Source: Candidatus Anoxychlamydiales bacterium
GTDB lineage: Bacteria > Chlamydiota > Chlamydiia > Chlamydiales > SM23-39
Reading direction: 5' to 3'
Length of the DNA: 12,768 nucleotides
Assembly: GCA_011064865.1 (NCBI GenBank)
Contig: JAAKFX010000039.1
Span: 1 to 12,768 of the forward strand
The notes beneath the pieces are model-generated. The model was not told the DNA's origin and made no database searches. It worked only from the letters and a program-made list of their open reading frames with translations. Shown piece after piece: positions 12,750 through 12,768 of this stretch. A program made the position numbers and the translations under genes. Within the stretch, counting starts at the first letter, position 1; every line of letters starts with the position of its first letter.

Positions 12750-12768
12750 ATGATTAATGGCATTAGTC
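12750..12768 (+). CDS. possible gene start running off the window
   Basis: An ATG at 12750 opens a frame (MINGIS) that is cut by the window end after six codons. The support is its position about 22 nt after the promoter at 12693-12721. The preceding AAAAAGAG lies too far upstream to be a good ribosome-binding site, so the true start may be further right. Product cannot be judged. Confidence 0.35.

Overview
The window is very AT-rich bacterial DNA with long A/T-filled intergenic gaps and good Shine-Dalgarno sites. It most likely comes from a member of the Chlamydiota. Three observations point there. First, the right side carries gatC-gatA-gatB in one orientation with a small DUF378 membrane gene divergent from gatC; from memory this is the arrangement at the conventional start of Chlamydia genomes (CT001-CT004). 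Second, the 706-residue protein has a bilobed hydrophobic hairpin, the hallmark of chlamydial inclusion membrane (Inc) proteins, and a second protein of about 505 residues ends in a similar hairpin. Third, many genes are lineage-specific and stand alone. The low GC would fit one of the AT-rich environmental lineages (for example Rhabdochlamydiaceae, Simkaniaceae or Anoxychlamydiales), but I cannot place it more closely from this sequence.

Layout, left to right. Positions 1-178 hold no gene. On the minus strand, 179-916 is a small redox cluster: a 60-aa helical protein, a plant-type 2Fe-2S ferredoxin, and a 70-aa DUF1858 protein whose ribosome-binding site overlaps the ferredoxin stop. A 434-bp gene-free gap follows. 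The plus-strand gene at 1351-3471 encodes a 706-aa Inc-like protein with amphipathic tandem repeats, a hydrophobic hairpin and a long coiled coil; it ends at a textbook terminator. Converging on it from the minus strand is an unrecognised 294-codon gene (3977-4861) ended by a TAA, beyond which 111 more codons stay open in the same frame (3641-3976). This is a gene split by a nonsense codon. Next on the plus strand come a short adenylate-kinase-like gene, the 505-aa multi-membrane-segment protein, and a xerD recombinase. Directly after xerD, in its own frame, lies a start-less 84-codon fragment that resembles the C-terminal part of a SnoaL/NTF2-like protein. The gatCAB operon (minus strand, 8842-12093) makes the amidotransferase for Gln-tRNA and/or Asn-tRNA. 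Divergent from it is the DUF378 gene, closed by a strong terminator. At the right edge a near-consensus promoter leads into a gene that leaves the window.

The housekeeping part (gatCAB, xerD, the adk-like gene, ferredoxin) is ordinary. The parts that may be new are the two Inc-like proteins, the stop-split gene between them, and the headless SnoaL-like fragment. I found no rRNA, tRNA, CRISPR array or intact insertion sequence.
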